52,071 bases of DNA from contig NZ_BCTM01000029.1 of assembly GCF_001571285.1 (NCBI RefSeq), forward strand, positions 1 to 52,071, read 5' to 3'. Source of the stretch: Kluyvera cryocrescens NBRC 102467 (GTDB lineage Bacteria > Pseudomonadota > Gammaproteobacteria > Enterobacterales > Enterobacteriaceae). The notes under the pieces are model-generated. The model ran no database searches, was not told the DNA's origin, and was given only the letters and a program-made list of their open reading frames with translations. The first letter of the stretch is position 1, and the number at the start of each line of letters is the position of its first letter. Made by a program: the position numbers and the translations under genes. Positions 7,678-16,918 of this stretch are shown one piece after another.

Positions 7678-10600
7678 TTATTCCAGCCACAGCAGGACAT
7701 CGCCTGGGCTCACCGGGCGGCCCGGCTGACAGCCAATCCGCTTCACCACGCCCGCCTGCGGCGCGCTGATTGCCAGCTCCATCTTCATCGCTTCGACGAT
7801 AATCAGGGTCTGCCCGGCCTCTACCGTATCGCCCGGATTGACCAGCACTTTCCAAATGTTGCCGTTCATATCCGCCGTCACCGCCAGCGCGTCATCATCA
7901 ACGGCTTCGCTCTGCGCAGGCGACTGGATGTCCACGATTTCCTGCTGGTCATCAAGATGCCAGCGCTCCACTTCCGCCTCAAACGCCGCGGACTGAAGCT
8001 GGCGGAACTGAGCAATTTCGTCGGCGTTAGCGTCGAGGAATTGCAGATGCGCCGGGAAGTCGAACACCGTCTCTTCGATGCGCACGGCGGCGCGGCCTTC
8101 GCGGAAATCTTCACGCAGCTGGTCCAGCTCCGCTTCGCTGACCGGGTAGAAACGCACCTGGTCGAAGAAGCGCAGCAGCCACGGTTCGCCGCTGTTGAAC
8201 TGGTCGTTTTTCAGGAATTTGTTCCAGATAGGCAGCGTGCGCCCCACCAACTGATAGCCGCCGGGGGAGTCCATGCCGTAGATACACATGTACATACCGC
8301 CAATCCCTACGGTGCCTTCGGCGGTGAAGGTGCGCGCCGGGTTGTATTTAGAGCTCAGCAGACGATGGCGCGGGTCAATCGGCACCGCGCACGGCGCACC
8401 GAGGTACACATCGCCCAATCCCAGAATCAGATAGCTGGCATCAAACAGCGTCTCCATCACCGCTTCGCGGCTCGGCAGACCGTTAATACGCTGAATAAAA
8501 TCGACGTTGTTTGGCAGCCACGGCGCGCTGGCGCGCACGGTGTCGGCGTAGCGGCTGACCGCATCCAGCGTAGCGCTGTCTTCAAAAGCCATCGGCAGAT
8601 GAACGATGCGCGACGGCACTTTCATCTGCGTGACGTCACCTATCCGCGCCTCCTGCTCCAGCAGCAGCGCCACCAGCGCCTGCTGGCTGATTTCACGGCT
8701 GTCGTAGCGCACCTGCAGTGAACGCACGCCGGGCGAAAGCTCTTTAATCCCCGGATGCGCGCGCTCGCGCAGGTGTTGCATCAGCACGTGAACCCGTAGG
8801 CGCAGCGCCAGATCCAGCACGTTTTCGCCGTACTCAATCAGAATGTAGTTGTCGCCCGCCTGGCGATAGACAATCGCCGGGGTGCTAAACGTGGCCGGCA
8901 GCGACACCAGGCCGGCGGCGGATACCCCATCGCGGTCGGCGAGCGACGGCACGGCGAATTCAGCAAGGCTCGTGGTTTGCAGCGTCTCAACGCTGCGATC
9001 CATTGCTTTCTCCCGCGCCACCGCATCCTCAACGCTAATCGGGAAGAAGCGAATGCGGTCGCCCGGTTTCACCTGCCCGACCTTCCACAGTTCAGCTTTG
9101 GCGATAGTCACCGGGCAGACAAAACCGCCGAGGCTTGGGCCATCGCGGGTGAGGATCACCGGGAAATCGCCGGTGAAGTTGATTGCGCCAATCGCATATT
9201 CGCAGTCGTGAACGTTGGACGGATGCAGCCCCGCTTCACCGCCGTTCGGCCGCGTCCAGCTTGGCTTCGGCCCAACTAAACGCACGCCGAGGCGGTTGGA
9301 GTTGTAGTGCACCTGCCAGTCGCTGGCAAAGAACTCATCGATGGACTCCTGGGTAAAGAAGTCCGGCGCGCCGTGCGGCCCGTAAAGCACGCCAATACGC
9401 CAGACTTCGCCGTAGGTTGGGATCAGCGCGCTGGAGAGCGCTTTCGGTTCACTGACCGGCGCAGGCGTCGTGCAGGCCGCAAGCTCTGGTCGCGAAATTG
9501 GCAGCAGATCGGCGACTTTCAGCGTGCGACCGGCGTGGCCGCCAAACTGCCCCAGCGCAAAGGTCGAGCGGCTGCCAAGATATTCCGGCACATCGAGGCC
9601 ATTACGCACTGCCAGATAGGCGCGACAGCCCACCTGCGCGCGCCCCAGCGCTAGCGTTTGCCCAGCTTTCACCGAAACAGGTTGCCATAGCGCGACCGCT
9701 TCACCGTCAAGCGTCGCCTGACAATCGGCCCCGGTCAGGGCTATCAGCGCGTCGCTGTGAAACTGTAGCACTGGCCCCTGTAGGGTAAATTCCAGTCCGG
9801 CCGCCGATTCGTGGTTGCCGACAATGCGGTTAGCCAGACGGAAGGCAAAATCATCCATCGGGCCAGACGGCGGTACGCCAATATCCCAATATCCCTGACG
9901 GCCCGGATAATCCTGGACGCTGCTCCAGGTGCCCGGTTGAATGACTTCAATCACCGGCGATGTGGCGACCACGCTGTCGAGCATTCGCGTCCAGGCGGTA
10001 CCGTTAACAAAAGCCTCGCTGGCGGTGATTTGCCGCAGGTAGTCGAGGTTGGTGGCGATGCCATGCAGGCGCGTGGCGGCGAGCGCGCTCTGCAATTTGG
10101 CTAGCGCGGCGTCGCGCGTTGGCGCATGCACAATCAGCTTGGCGATCATCGGGTCATAAAACGCCGACACTTCGCTGCCGGTGGTCACGCCGGTATCGAT
10201 GCGCACATCGTCCGGGAAGGCCACGTCGGTTAAAACGCCGGGGCTAGGCTGGAAGTTTTTCAGCGGGCTTTCGGCGTAGATGCGCACCTCAATGGCGGCC
10301 CCTTGCGGAGCCTGCGCCAGACGCGTCCAGTCGATTGACTCATCGGCCGCCACGCGCAGCATGCACTCCACCAGATCCAGCCCGGTGACGGATTCCGTCA
10401 CCGGATGTTCCACCTGTAAACGGGTATTCACCTCAAGGAAATAGAACGCATCAAGTGCGGCATCGTAGATAAACTCCACCGTCCCCGCGCTGCGATAATT
10501 CACCAGTTTGCCCAACTGCACCGCCGCGGCCAGCAGTGCGGCGCGGGTGGCGGCAGGAAGGTTAGGCGCGGGGGTCTCTTCGACAACCTTCTGATTACGG

Positions 10601-11295
10601 CGCTGCAGCGAGCAGTCGCGTTCGCCGAGGGCGACCACGTTGCCTTTGCCATCGCCGAAAATCTGCACTTCGATATGGCGGGCGCGATCCACGCAGCGCT
10701 CGACAAACACGCCGGCATCGCTAAAGAACTGTTCGCCCAGACGGCGTACGCTCTCCCACGCCTGGGACAGCGTTTCAGCGTCAGCGCAGCGCGTGAGCCC
10801 AATGCCGCCGCCACCGGCGGTGCTTTTCAACATCACCGGATAGCCAATCTCCTGTGCCGCCTTCAGCGCGTCCTCCAGACTATTGAGCAGGCCGGTGCCC
10901 GGGGTCATTGGTACGCCAGCTTGCGCGGCCAGTTCACGAGCGCGGTGCTTTAAACCAAACTCGCCAATCTGCTGCGCAGTGGGGCCGATAAAGACAATTC
11001 CCGCCTGTTCACAGGCATCGGCAAACGGCAGGCTTTCGGAGAGAAAACCGTATCCCGGCCAGATAGCCTGCGCCCCGCTTTGCTGCGCGGCGGCGATGAT
11101 CTTGTCGATTTTCAGGTAGCTGTCGCTGGCCTTCTCACCGCCCAGCGCCAGGGCGATATCCGCCTGTTTAACGTGTTCGGCATTTTTATCGGCGTCGGAA
11201 TAAACCGCCACGCTGGTGATGCCGAGGCGCTTCAGCGTTCGAATAGCGCGGCAGGCAATTTCACCGCGGTTGGCAATCAGCACGGTATTAAACAT
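7678..11295 (-). CDS. uca: Urea carboxylase (biotin-dependent)
   Basis: Protein of 1205 aa that carboxylates urea to allophanate using ATP, bicarbonate and biotin. Domains in order: biotin carboxylase (~1-445, with MFNTVLIANRGEIACR, the glycine-rich KSTAGGGGIG loop and EVNTRLQVEHPVTE), a KipA/AHS2 half of the carboxyltransferase (~475-780, with GPMDDFAFRLANRIVG), a KipI/AHS1 half (~815-1045), and a C-terminal biotin carrier domain with the biotinyl lysine in VEAMKMEL about 35 residues from the end. The ATG at 11295 follows AAGGAG and overlaps the atzF stop by 8 bp. Length and order are normal for urea carboxylase. Confidence 0.95.
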   Translation of the reverse strand: MFNTVLIANRGEIACRAIRTLKRLGITSVAVYSDADKNAEHVKQADIALALGGEKASDSYLKIDKIIAAAQQSGAQAIWPGYGFLSESLPFADACEQAGIVFIGPTAQQIGEFGLKHRARELAAQAGVPMTPGTGLLNSLEDALKAAQEIGYPVMLKSTAGGGGIGLTRCADAETLSQAWESVRRLGEQFFSDAGVFVERCVDRARHIEVQIFGDGKGNVVALGERDCSLQRRNQKVVEETPAPNLPAATRAALLAAAVQLGKLVNYRSAGTVEFIYDAALDAFYFLEVNTRLQVEHPVTESVTGLDLVECMLRVAADESIDWTRLAQAPQGAAIEVRIYAESPLKNFQPSPGVLTDVAFPDDVRIDTGVTTGSEVSAFYDPMIAKLIVHAPTRDAALAKLQSALAATRLHGIATNLDYLRQITASEAFVNGTAWTRMLDSVVATSPVIEVIQPGTWSSVQDYPGRQGYWDIGVPPSGPMDDFAFRLANRIVGNHESAAGLEFTLQGPVLQFHSDALIALTGADCQATLDGEAVALWQPVSVKAGQTLALGRAQVGCRAYLAVRNGLDVPEYLGSRSTFALGQFGGHAGRTLKVADLLPISRPELAACTTPAPVSEPKALSSALIPTYGEVWRIGVLYGPHGAPDFFTQESIDEFFASDWQVHYNSNRLGVRLVGPKPSWTRPNGGEAGLHPSNVHDCEYAIGAINFTGDFPVILTRDGPSLGGFVCPVTIAKAELWKVGQVKPGDRIRFFPISVEDAVAREKAMDRSVETLQTTSLAEFAVPSLADRDGVSAAGLVSLPATFSTPAIVYRQAGDNYILIEYGENVLDLALRLRVHVLMQHLRERAHPGIKELSPGVRSLQVRYDSREISQQALVALLLEQEARIGDVTQMKVPSRIVHLPMAFEDSATLDAVSRYADTVRASAPWLPNNVDFIQRINGLPSREAVMETLFDASYLILGLGDVYLGAPCAVPIDPRHRLLSSKYNPARTFTAEGTVGIGGMYMCIYGMDSPGGYQLVGRTLPIWNKFLKNDQFNSGEPWLLRFFDQVRFYPVSEAELDQLREDFREGRAAVRIEETVFDFPAHLQFLDANADEIAQFRQLQSAAFEAEVERWHLDDQQEIVDIQSPAQSEAVDDDALAVTADMNGNIWKVLVNPGDTVEAGQTLIIVEAMKMELAISAPQAGVVKRIGCQPGRPVSPGDVLLWLE

Positions 11296-13087
11296 GGCGG
11301 TTCTCCTTACGGGCAATCCAGTGGCGCCAGCCCTTAAATTCGGTAATGTCGGTGGCGTCGTTGAGCGCCGCCGGTTCACAAATAAAGCCTTTCACCCAGC
11401 GGCCATCGCTGAGCTCCAGCGAGCCAATCCCCAGCGGGGCCGGGATTTCCGCGACAAACTCACCAAAGCGCGCCAGCGGGATATCCCACAGCTCCACTTC
11501 AATCGCCGCCCCTGCGGTATCGCGGGCAATGCCCGGCTTCTGCGGCTGGGTGTTAGCCAGCGCATACAGGCGGTAGTGCGGCGCGGTGTGCGTGGCTTCG
11601 ACAAACGCCGCATCGCGGGTGGTCAGCTGGAAGTTGAGCGGCATACCGCGCAGGTGTGCGCCAACCACCGCCACGCGGACGTGATGAGGTGACGGGGCAA
11701 GCGTTGCATGCGCGGTAAAAGGCAGCCCGGTCGCCCCCAGCGGAAGCGCCAGCTGCTGCTGCCAGCGCAGGCCAAAATCGGCCAGCGCGCGGTCGTGCCA
11801 CGCCGGCGCAATCAGAGTGATCCCTGCTGGCAGGCCGTCGTCGCGCAGCGGTGCCGGCAGCGCCAACGCGCTGAGATCCGCCAGATTGGTGAAGTTGGTG
11901 TAGGTGCCAAACTGCGAGTTGAAGCGAATAGGCTCCTGCTTCATCTCTTCGAGGGTGTGAATGGTCGGCGAGGTCGGAACCACCAGCGCGTCCACGTCGG
12001 CCAGCGCCTGGTGGATTTTTTGCGCCAGCTCGGCGCGCAGGTATTCCGCCTTAAAGGCATCCACCGCGCTGTAGTTCAGTCCCGCGGAAACAATGGTGTA
12101 GACGGTCGGGTCCATCTGCTCCGGGTGCTGGAGCATATCGCCCACCGCCGCCGTACGCTCCGCCACCCACGGCCCCTGATAGAGCTGTTCTGCCAGCTGC
12201 GAGAAGGCTGAGAAATCGATAGGCCGCAGCGTCGCACCGCCGTCGCACAGCGCATCAAGCGCCTTTTCCCATGCTGCCTGCGCCTGGGTGTCACCGAAGA
12301 AATTGAGGACTTCCGGAATAGCTAACACCGGGTTTTGCGGCAGCGCGGCGGGAGCGGTTGCCGGGTTGCTGCGGGAGTAGGCATCTTCCGGATCGACACC
12401 GCCCGCCAGCGAGGCGATGTAAAACGCGTCGTCCACGGTCAAGGCAAACACCGACAGGGTGTCGTTCAGACGACAGGCAGGCACCACGCCTTTGGCCGAC
12501 AGCCAGCCTTTGGTCGGCTTGAGCCCGACGATGTTGTTAAATCCGGCCGGGACGCGCCCGGAACCGGCGGTATCAGTGCCGAAGGCAAACGGCACCAGGC
12601 CGCGAGCCACCACCGAAGCCGAGCCGGAGCTGGAGCCGCCGCTGACGTAATCGGCGTTAAAAGTATTGGCAACCGCGCCGTACGGAGAACGCGTGCCAAC
12701 AAGCCCGGTGGCAAACTGATCCAGATTAGTTTTGCCAATCACAATCGCCCCGGCGGCTTTCAGCCGGGCCACGGCGGTCGCATCCCGTTTAGCAATATAT
12801 TCAAATGCCGGACAGGCGGCCGTGGTCGGCCAGCCGGCCACATCAACGTTGTCTTTAACCGCAAACGGAATGCCAAATAATGGCAGCGCATCGGGGTTAT
12901 CCCGATAGCGCGGAATTAACGCGTCCCACTGCGCCTGCAGTTGGGCCTCGCTGGCAATCATCAGCCAGGCGTTATCCTCAATGGAAAGGGTATGAATATA
13001 TTCTTTTAATAATGTCAGCACCGCGTCGCCATTTTGCGCAATCAGCTGACGCCATGCGGCCAGTGTCTTACCGGTCATTAATGCCAT
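11288..13087 (-). CDS. atzF: Allophanate hydrolase (amidase-signature family)
   Basis: Protein of 599 aa that hydrolyses allophanate, the urea carboxylase product, to ammonia and carbon dioxide. The amidase-signature domain covers ~1-450: the catalytic lysine is in GIPFAVKDNVDVAG, the cis-serine in SGGSSSGSAS and the nucleophile serine in FGTDTAGSGRVPA. The C-terminal ~140 residues form the accessory domain typical of AtzF/DUR1,2-type enzymes. The ATG at 13087 has AGGA 8 bases before it; the frame continues upstream to 13123 but would only translate the leader shared with urtB. It is the first gene of the operon atzF-uca-gntR-urtA. Confidence 0.94.
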   Translation of the reverse strand: MALMTGKTLAAWRQLIAQNGDAVLTLLKEYIHTLSIEDNAWLMIASEAQLQAQWDALIPRYRDNPDALPLFGIPFAVKDNVDVAGWPTTAACPAFEYIAKRDATAVARLKAAGAIVIGKTNLDQFATGLVGTRSPYGAVANTFNADYVSGGSSSGSASVVARGLVPFAFGTDTAGSGRVPAGFNNIVGLKPTKGWLSAKGVVPACRLNDTLSVFALTVDDAFYIASLAGGVDPEDAYSRSNPATAPAALPQNPVLAIPEVLNFFGDTQAQAAWEKALDALCDGGATLRPIDFSAFSQLAEQLYQGPWVAERTAAVGDMLQHPEQMDPTVYTIVSAGLNYSAVDAFKAEYLRAELAQKIHQALADVDALVVPTSPTIHTLEEMKQEPIRFNSQFGTYTNFTNLADLSALALPAPLRDDGLPAGITLIAPAWHDRALADFGLRWQQQLALPLGATGLPFTAHATLAPSPHHVRVAVVGAHLRGMPLNFQLTTRDAAFVEATHTAPHYRLYALANTQPQKPGIARDTAGAAIEVELWDIPLARFGEFVAEIPAPLGIGSLELSDGRWVKGFICEPAALNDATDITEFKGWRHWIARKENRHV

Positions 13088-13130
13088 CGTTGAATTCCTG
13101 TTGGTATACAAGATGGAATTCAATTAGCAA
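13085..13130 (-). promoter_or_regulatory. atzF leader/operator block, identical to the block before urtB
   Basis: Identical over 46 bp to 4667-4712. It contains the GAATTCC/GGAATTC arms (13092-13098, 13115-13121) around TTGGTATACAA (13101-13111). The palindromes lie between the -12 element and the start codon, so a bound protein would cover the transcription start. Candidate site for the GntR/FCD regulator. Confidence 0.7.
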
Positions 13131-13141
13131 GGCTCATGCCA
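13126..13141 (-). promoter_or_regulatory. Sigma-54-type -24/-12 promoter of atzF-uca-gntR-urtA
   Basis: The minus strand reads TGGCAT-N5-TTGCT with the spacing required by sigma-54. The predicted transcript start is ~12 bp downstream, giving a leader of about 27 nt. The same promoter precedes urtB. Confidence 0.72.
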
Positions 13142-13205
13142 AATAATTAATGAGTTGTTTTATAAGGCATAAAAATAAAAATGAAAGAAATTAAAAATAT
13201 AATCC

Positions 13206-13242
13206 GCACCGTCACAGAACATTCACGTGCAATAACGGTGCA
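13206..13242 (-). promoter_or_regulatory. Possible NtrC-type enhancer half-sites upstream of atzF
   Basis: GCACC at 13206-13210, CACGTGC at 13224-13230 and GGTGCA at 13237-13242 resemble NtrC half-sites (GCACY and RGTGC) and lie 80-115 bp upstream of the -12 element, a usual enhancer distance. None forms a full consensus dyad. The region aligns with the degenerate equivalent at 4788-4830 before urtB. Confidence 0.4.
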
Positions 13243-13367
13243 GGGAATCATAGGAAAAACAAATTACTCAATAAACAGATCAGAATAATTTATTATGAAA
13301 ATAACCACAGGGATTTCAATATTATCCATGCGGTTATTTAAGGGGAAAAGACATCCGTGTTGACGGT

Positions 13368-14258
13368 CTAGCGCACGCGTCCTTTGGCCCAGTAGGCCAT
13401 AAAGTTTATCGCGTCCTGCTCCACGCCTCGCTCACCAATCAGGTAACGACGAAGCTGTTTGACGACCGTTGATTCTGCCGCCACCCAGCCGTAGAAATCG
13501 CCGTTCGTCGTGGTGGCTTTATCCCACAGCAGCTCCCCTTCGGCCTCTTCCTTCACGCTTCCGGCACCGTCGCTTTCCGGCAGCCGGGCCAGCAGCTTCA
13601 CGGCGCTGAGCAGGCATTCGCCGTGCGCGGCGGCCTGCGGCTGACGCGGCAGCCAGTGCACCGTCGCAAAATCGAACGCGGTTAAATCAATGCAGTCGTC
13701 CTGCTCCGGCACTTCAAAAAATGCCTGTATCTGCGGAGGGTTAACCTGGCCCGCGAGCATTTCAAGGATCCCACGCGCCGCCGGCAGCGCCGTCTCATCG
13801 GCCACGATCAGGGCACGACGCAAACCTACCGGCGGTGTCCATTCATAGCCACCGCTGTCCTCAATCTGTTCGGCGTTGGGGGCCACAATTTGCAGCGCAT
13901 CGCCCGCTTTGGCGTTGATGGCCCAGGCAGAAGCCGGCCCTTCGGTGCCGTGGCGGACAAACTCCACCGTCACTTCCCGACGCGCACGATCGACATGGCG
14001 CAGCGTGTAGGTGCGGACAATCGGCCGCTGATCTTTGGGGATCGCCAGCAGCGTTGGATACCACTCCCCCTCCACCGGCAGCGACGGCGGCGTGCCGTCC
14101 TCGGCGGGAAACAGCATTTTAATCCGTTGATCCGGCGAGTCTGATTTCATCTGCGCCACCTCCTCACCGCTAAACACCAGACTCAGCAAGGAAGGCGAAA
14201 CCTCACTTCTGCGCGCCAGTCGCACGTTGAACAGACGGTAACCTGGAACCACAGCCAT
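13368..14258 (-). CDS. Siderophore-interacting protein, FAD-dependent ferric-siderophore reductase
   Basis: Cytoplasmic protein of 296 aa of the SIP family (ViuB/YqjH-like), which reduces ferric siderophores to release iron with NAD(P)H. An N-terminal FAD-binding barrel (~1-135, with the FAD motif RTYTLRHVD) is followed by the SIP Rossmann domain (~140-290, with LIVADETALPAARGILE and the C-terminal GWVAAESTVVKQLRRYLIGE). The ATG at 14258 follows AAGGACAATTT. It is divergent from iutA across a region with a Fur box, so the two probably act together: IutA takes up the ferric siderophore and this protein releases the iron. Confidence 0.9.
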   Translation of the reverse strand: MAVVPGYRLFNVRLARRSEVSPSLLSLVFSGEEVAQMKSDSPDQRIKMLFPAEDGTPPSLPVEGEWYPTLLAIPKDQRPIVRTYTLRHVDRARREVTVEFVRHGTEGPASAWAINAKAGDALQIVAPNAEQIEDSGGYEWTPPVGLRRALIVADETALPAARGILEMLAGQVNPPQIQAFFEVPEQDDCIDLTAFDFATVHWLPRQPQAAAHGECLLSAVKLLARLPESDGAGSVKEEAEGELLWDKATTTNGDFYGWVAAESTVVKQLRRYLIGERGVEQDAINFMAYWAKGRVR

Positions 14259-14422
14259 AAATTGTCCTTACGTTTGAGGAAGCAATCGCAGCACACCATA
14301 AAATCTATCACATTGATTTTACTTATTTATCATGCGATTTAGCGTCAGAAAAACTCATTTCAAATTGTCTTTAAAAGAGTCAACTCGTAAATATTTTTTA
14401 ATCAATCCTCATATTTTGGATT

Positions 14423-14441
14423 GATAATGAGAAATATTATC
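14423..14441. promoter_or_regulatory. Fur box between the SIP gene and iutA
   Basis: GATAATGAGAAATATTATC matches 16 of 19 positions of the Fur consensus GATAATGATAATCATTATC. It is in the AT-rich 348-bp region between the divergent start codons, so it could repress both genes when iron is plentiful. Confidence 0.75.
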
Positions 14442-14606
14442 GACAATATTCGCATTACCACAACTGATATAAGTCCATGTATTATTCATGGTTTATATAC
14501 CCCATCCTGACCATCGCGATGGGCGTACGCGGCACGACGCTGCACCTTTAACTCACTGAACCGCATTGTTGGGCCGATGCTTGTCAGCCCGTGCGCAGGA
14601 ATAATG

Positions 14607-16805
14607 ATGATTACCAAAAAACATACCCTCTGGGTGCTGAACCCACTGCTGCTTGCCATGATGGCCCCCGCCGTCGCGCAGCAAACCGATGATGAATCGA
14701 TGGTTATCTCCGCCAGCCGCAACAACCGCACCGTCGCCGAAATGGCGCAAACCACCTGGGTGATTGAAAATGCTGAACTGGAACAGCAGATCCAGGGCGG
14801 CAAAGAGCTTAAGGACGCGCTGGCGCAGCTGATCCCCGGCCTCGACGTCAGCAGCCAGAGCCGCACCAACTACGGCATGAATGTACGCGGACGCCCGCTG
14901 GTCGTGTTGATTGATGGCGTGCGCCTAAACTCTTCGCGTACCGATAGCCGCCAGCTTGACTCCATTGATCCGTTTAATATCGAGCACATCGAAGTCATCT
15001 CCGGCGCGACGTCGCTGTACGGCGGCGGCAGTACCGGCGGGCTTATCAATATCGTGACCAAAAAAGGCCAGCCGGAAACCCAAGTGGAGTTTGAAGCCGG
15101 CAGCAAAAGCGGCTTTAACAGCAGCAAAGATCACGATGAACGCATTGCCAGCGCCGTTTCCGGCGGCAATGATCATATCTCCGGCCGCATGTCGGTGGCC
15201 TATCAGAAGTTTGGCGGCTGGTATGACGGTAACGGCGATGCCACCCTGCTGGACAATACTCAGACCGGCTTACAGTACTCCGATCGTTTGGACATCATGG
15301 GCACCGGCACGCTGAATATAGATGAGACTCAGCAGCTCCAGCTGGTGACCCAATATTACAAAAGCCAGGGTGATGATGATTACGGCCTGAACCTGGGGAA
15401 AAACTTCTCGGCGTTGAGCGGAGCCACTAAACCATACGTCAGCGGCGGGCTGAACTCTGACCGTATTCCCGGTACTGAACGTCACCTGATGAGCCTACAG
15501 TACTCTAACAGCGATTTCCTCGGCCAGGAGCTGGTAGGCCAGGTTTACTATCGCGACGAGTCGCTGAAGTTCTATCCATTCCCGTCGGTAAACAAAAATA
15601 ATGAGCTTACCTCCTTCTCATCATCCCAGCAGGAGACTAATCAGTACGGCGCCAAGCTAACCATGAACAGCACCCCGCTGGACGGCTGGCAGTTGACCTA
15701 TGGGCTGGACGCCGATCACGAGCGCTTTACCTCTAACCAGATGTTCTTCGACAAAGGTAAAGCCAATGCCTCCGGCGGCCTGAATAACCAGCAGATCTAC
15801 ACCACCGGTCGCTATCCGTCGTACGATATCAGCAACCTGGCGGCGTTCCTGCAGTCCAGCTACGACATTAACGAGATCTTTACCTTAAGCGGCGGCGTGC
15901 GCTATCAGTACACCGAAAATAGCATTGATGATTTCATTGGCTACGGGCAGCAGCAGCAAATTGCCGACGGTACAGTAAAATCCGCCGATGCCATTCCGGG
16001 CGGATCTACCGATTACGACAACTTCCTGTTTAACGCCGGCCTGCTGGTACACCTGACCGAGCGTCAGCAGACGTGGTTTAACTTCTCGCAGGGCGTTGAG
16101 CTACCGGACCCGGGTAAATACTACGGTCGCGGCGCTTACGGTAAGGCGGTCAACGGGCACTTACCGCTGACCAACAGCGTCAACGTTAACGACAGCAAGC
16201 TTGAAGGGATCAAAGTGAACTCTTACGAGCTTGGCTGGCGCTACACCGGCGATAACCTGCGAACCCAACTGGCGGCGTACTATTCTCTGTCGGATAAAAA
16301 CGTGCAGGCGAATAAAGATCTGACCATCAGCATCATTGACGATAAGCGCCGCATTTACGGCGTGGAAGGCGCGGTGGACTACTTTATTCCGGATACCGAT
16401 TGGAGCACCGGCGGTAATTTCAACGTGCTGAAAACGGAATCAAAAGTGGACGGTAGCTGGCAGAAATATGACGTGAAGGTCGCAAGCCCATCTAAAGCCA
16501 CCGCCTACATTGGCTGGGCGCCGGATCCATGGAGCCTGCGCGTGCAAAGTACCACCTCGTTTAAAATCCGCGATGAGGCCGGTAACCAGCTCGATGGCTA
16601 CACCACCATTGATTTACTCGGCAGCTACCAGCTTCCGGTGGGCAAGCTGAGCTTCAGCGTGGAAAACCTGTTCGACCGCGACTACACCACGGTTTGGGGA
16701 CAGCGCGCACCGCTGTACTACAGCCCGGCCTCTGGCCCGGCGTCGCTGTATGACTACAAAGGCCGCGGGCGGACGTTTGGGTTGAATTACTCGGTGTTGT
16801 TCTGA
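14607..16805 (+). CDS. iutA: TonB-dependent ferric aerobactin receptor IutA
   Basis: Outer-membrane receptor of 732 aa, the length of plasmid-borne E. coli IutA, and recognisably the same protein throughout. A signal peptide (MITKKHTLWVLNPLLLAMMA, cleaved near AVA-QQ) is followed by the TonB-box region, plug domain (~40-160, with GMNVRGRPLVVLIDGVR and STGGLINIVTKKG) and a 22-strand barrel ending YSVLF with terminal Phe. I chose ATG 14607 by length and by AGGA 6 bases before; ATG 14604 is equally possible. No iucABCD genes are near, so the cell probably uses aerobactin made by others, with the divergent reductase. Confidence 0.93.
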   Translation: MITKKHTLWVLNPLLLAMMAPAVAQQTDDESMVISASRNNRTVAEMAQTTWVIENAELEQQIQGGKELKDALAQLIPGLDVSSQSRTNYGMNVRGRPLVVLIDGVRLNSSRTDSRQLDSIDPFNIEHIEVISGATSLYGGGSTGGLINIVTKKGQPETQVEFEAGSKSGFNSSKDHDERIASAVSGGNDHISGRMSVAYQKFGGWYDGNGDATLLDNTQTGLQYSDRLDIMGTGTLNIDETQQLQLVTQYYKSQGDDDYGLNLGKNFSALSGATKPYVSGGLNSDRIPGTERHLMSLQYSNSDFLGQELVGQVYYRDESLKFYPFPSVNKNNELTSFSSSQQETNQYGAKLTMNSTPLDGWQLTYGLDADHERFTSNQMFFDKGKANASGGLNNQQIYTTGRYPSYDISNLAAFLQSSYDINEIFTLSGGVRYQYTENSIDDFIGYGQQQQIADGTVKSADAIPGGSTDYDNFLFNAGLLVHLTERQQTWFNFSQGVELPDPGKYYGRGAYGKAVNGHLPLTNSVNVNDSKLEGIKVNSYELGWRYTGDNLRTQLAAYYSLSDKNVQANKDLTISIIDDKRRIYGVEGAVDYFIPDTDWSTGGNFNVLKTESKVDGSWQKYDVKVASPSKATAYIGWAPDPWSLRVQSTTSFKIRDEAGNQLDGYTTIDLLGSYQLPVGKLSFSVENLFDRDYTTVWGQRAPLYYSPASGPASLYDYKGRGRTFGLNYSVLF

Positions 16806-16812
16806 GTACAAA

Positions 16813-16896
16813 ATTCCGTTCACTGGATGTTTGGTAGAACATGAAATATCGGCACCCATGAACGGGCTAAGGGGGCGCGCGCCTTTGCAATCCCCG
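16813..16896 (+). repeat. Diverged extra copy of the left module of the long repeat
   Basis: Starts ATTCCGTTCACTGGATGTTT and continues through CCCATGAACGGGCTAAGGGGG to GCAATCCCCG, matching the first ~90 bp of the long repeat with many differences. It lies immediately after iutA and just before full copy 3, so the left module is present twice here. Confidence 0.85.
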
Positions 16897-16918
16897 AAGT
16901 TTTTGGCAGTTGGGTGCG

